From Acidobacteriota bacterium (GTDB lineage Bacteria > Acidobacteriota > Terriglobia > UBA7540), in assembly GCA_003171295.1 (NCBI GenBank), contig PMYF01000853.1, positions 1,556 to 8,856 on the forward strand: a stretch of DNA of 7,301 nucleotides. The letters are read 5' to 3'. The translations under genes and the position numbers were made by a program. This document shows positions 6,293 through 7,301 of this stretch, one piece after another. Numbering within the stretch: position 1 is the stretch's first letter; every line of letters begins with the position of its first letter. The notes beneath the pieces are model-generated. The model saw only the letters and a list, made by a program, of their open reading frames with translations. It ran no database searches and was not told where the DNA came from.

Positions 6293-6304
6293 AGCCAGTC
6301 CCTC
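6289..6304 (-). promoter_or_regulatory. ATGA stop/start overlap and ribosome site coupling pckA to the aminotransferase
   Basis: The TGA stop of the aminotransferase (6291-6289) and the ATG of pckA (6292-6290) share the bases ATGA. The Shine-Dalgarno GAGGG (6304-6300), 7 nt before the ATG, lies inside the last codons of the upstream gene. This geometry favours translational coupling and supports the choice of pckA start. Confidence 0.85.
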
Positions 6305-7301
6305 ACCAGCTTCCGGTCGCCGAGATAGAGCTCGTTGGCCGAGTTGGGATCAAGCGCCCATTGCATGCGCTCGAGTCCTTCCGTGATGTCCTTGATGGTG
6401 CCGCAATAGCTGAGCCGCAAGTGGCCTTCGAAGCCGAATTCCTTGCCCGGCACCGCCACCACCCGCACTTTCTGCAGCAGCAGGTTCGCCAGCTTCTGCG
6501 AATCCTTGAAGTAGGCGCCGAAGTCCGGGAAGCAATAGAACGTGCCCTCGGGCTTCGCGACTTTCACGCCGGGGATGGCCAGCAGGCGGTCGAGCATGAT
6601 GTTACGATTATTTTCGAGCGTCAGGCGCAGACTTTCCACGGAAGCTTGCACGCCGTTCAGCGCTCCCACGGCAGCCCACTGCGAAGGCGCCGAGGGGCCT
6701 GAGGTCTGCTGCGATTGGATATTTCCCATCGCCTCGGTCAGCTCGCGGTTGGCGATCGCCCAGCCAATGCGGAAACCCGTCATGGCGTATGTCTTCGACA
6801 CACCGTTAATGACCACCAGCTTGGATTGCTCGAGCGGGGTCTTCAGCCAGTCGTAACATAGCGGCGCGCTCTTGCCGTCGAAAACCAGGCGATTGTAAAT
6901 ATCGTCCATGATCAGATAAATACTCTTCTTCTCGCAGAACTCCACCATCTCCGCGATGAAGTCGCGCGAATACATGGTGCCGGAAGGATTGTTCGGGCTG
7001 TTCAAAATGATGGCCTTCGTGTACGAACCCACCGCCTCCGTAATTTCACGGACGGTGGGGCAGAAGGTGCCGTCCTCCGCAGTCACGACCACGGGCACGC
7101 CCCCGGCGAGCTTCACCATCTCCGGATAGCTCACCCAGTAGGGGGCCGGGAAAATCACTTCTTCCTTAGGGTCCAGAATCGCGAGCAACAACACCATAAG
7201 AGCTTGCTTGGCGCCCCCCGAAACCAGAACGTTATCCGCCGAGACGAGCTTATGGTAGTGCTCCTCGGTGTAACGAACGATGGCCTTCTTCAAAGAGGGA
7301 A
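6289..7301 (-). CDS. Class Ib aspartate aminotransferase, missing the N-terminus (cut by right window edge)
   Basis: A PLP enzyme of fold type I that exchanges the amino group between aspartate and 2-oxoglutarate, giving oxaloacetate and glutamate. About 336 residues are visible; the family is about 390-400 aa, so roughly 60-80 N-terminal residues lie beyond the window. The frame is open to the edge (Pro-Ser before LKKAIVRY), and the TTG at 7293 is an internal Leu, not a start. Counting that Leu as residue 1, the motifs are SGGAKQAL (25-32), APYWVSYPEMV (50-60), NSPNNPSG (98-105, PLP Asn102), DDIY (130-133, Asp130 and Tyr133 at the cofactor ring), SKTYAMTGFR (166-175, Schiff-base Lys167, phosphate-binding Arg175) and HLRLSY (291-296, carboxylate-binding Arg293). 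The YWVSYPEMV and AMTGFRIGW stretches resemble Thermus AspAT (aspB/aspC type). Some members also act on prephenate or other amino acids, so the exact substrate is not certain. A C-terminal tail of about 24 residues follows the usual family end. It overlaps pckA by 4 bp in one operon. Confidence 0.93.
   Translation of the reverse strand, partial: PSLKKAIVRYTEEHYHKLVSADNVLVSGGAKQALMVLLLAILDPKEEVIFPAPYWVSYPEMVKLAGGVPVVVTAEDGTFCPTVREITEAVGSYTKAIILNSPNNPSGTMYSRDFIAEMVEFCEKKSIYLIMDDIYNRLVFDGKSAPLCYDWLKTPLEQSKLVVINGVSKTYAMTGFRIGWAIANRELTEAMGNIQSQQTSGPSAPSQWAAVGALNGVQASVESLRLTLENNRNIMLDRLLAIPGVKVAKPEGTFYCFPDFGAYFKDSQKLANLLLQKVRVVAVPGKEFGFEGHLRLSYCGTIKDITEGLERMQWALDPNSANELYLGDRKLVRDWL

Noticed and set aside
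7291..7293. TTG as start codon of the aminotransferase
   Set aside because: The frame is open upstream to the window edge, and the residues around it (Pro-Ser-Leu-Lys-Lys-Ala-Ile) match the internal family pattern before the conserved SGGAKQAL motif. The true start is outside the window.

Overview
The window is about 60% GC by eye. All five genes that can be supported lie on the minus strand, so transcription runs from high to low coordinates. The layout is a chromosomal housekeeping segment: no insertion sequence, phage gene, CRISPR array, tRNA or rRNA is visible. Protein style (a Lon with a GGIHDEAEIRG box, an ATP-dependent PEP carboxykinase, a Thermus-like class Ib aspartate aminotransferase, and a small double zinc-ribbon protein) suggests a free-living Gram-negative-type bacterium, most likely Acidobacteriota. 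That placement is inference from sequence flavour and was not tested by any search.

Right part (4579-7301): a class Ib aspartate aminotransferase, cut by the right window edge, overlaps pckA (ATP-dependent phosphoenolpyruvate carboxykinase) by an ATGA stop/start. pckA is closed by a strong 12-bp-stem intrinsic terminator. The two enzymes share oxaloacetate: the aminotransferase can form it from aspartate and PEPCK converts it to phosphoenolpyruvate. Together they read as an anaplerosis/gluconeogenesis unit.

Middle (2930-4578): about 350 bp of non-coding DNA holds an imperfect 35-nt dyad and a possible 8-codon leader ORF. It precedes a 12-TM major facilitator superfamily exporter of unknown substrate.

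Left part (1-2929): a 148-bp spacer dense in inverted repeats carries an extended -10 promoter for lon, the ATP-dependent LonA protease (807 aa, all catalytic motifs intact). Downstream of lon, a well-formed sigma70-type promoter drives a cysteine-rich zinc-ribbon gene that runs off the left edge and is easy to miss because only 46 codons are in the window.

No new multi-gene system is evident. The observations most worth checking are regulatory: the dyads over the lon promoter, the possible leader ORF of the transporter, the aminotransferase-PEPCK coupling, and an altered substrate-loop sequence in PEPCK.
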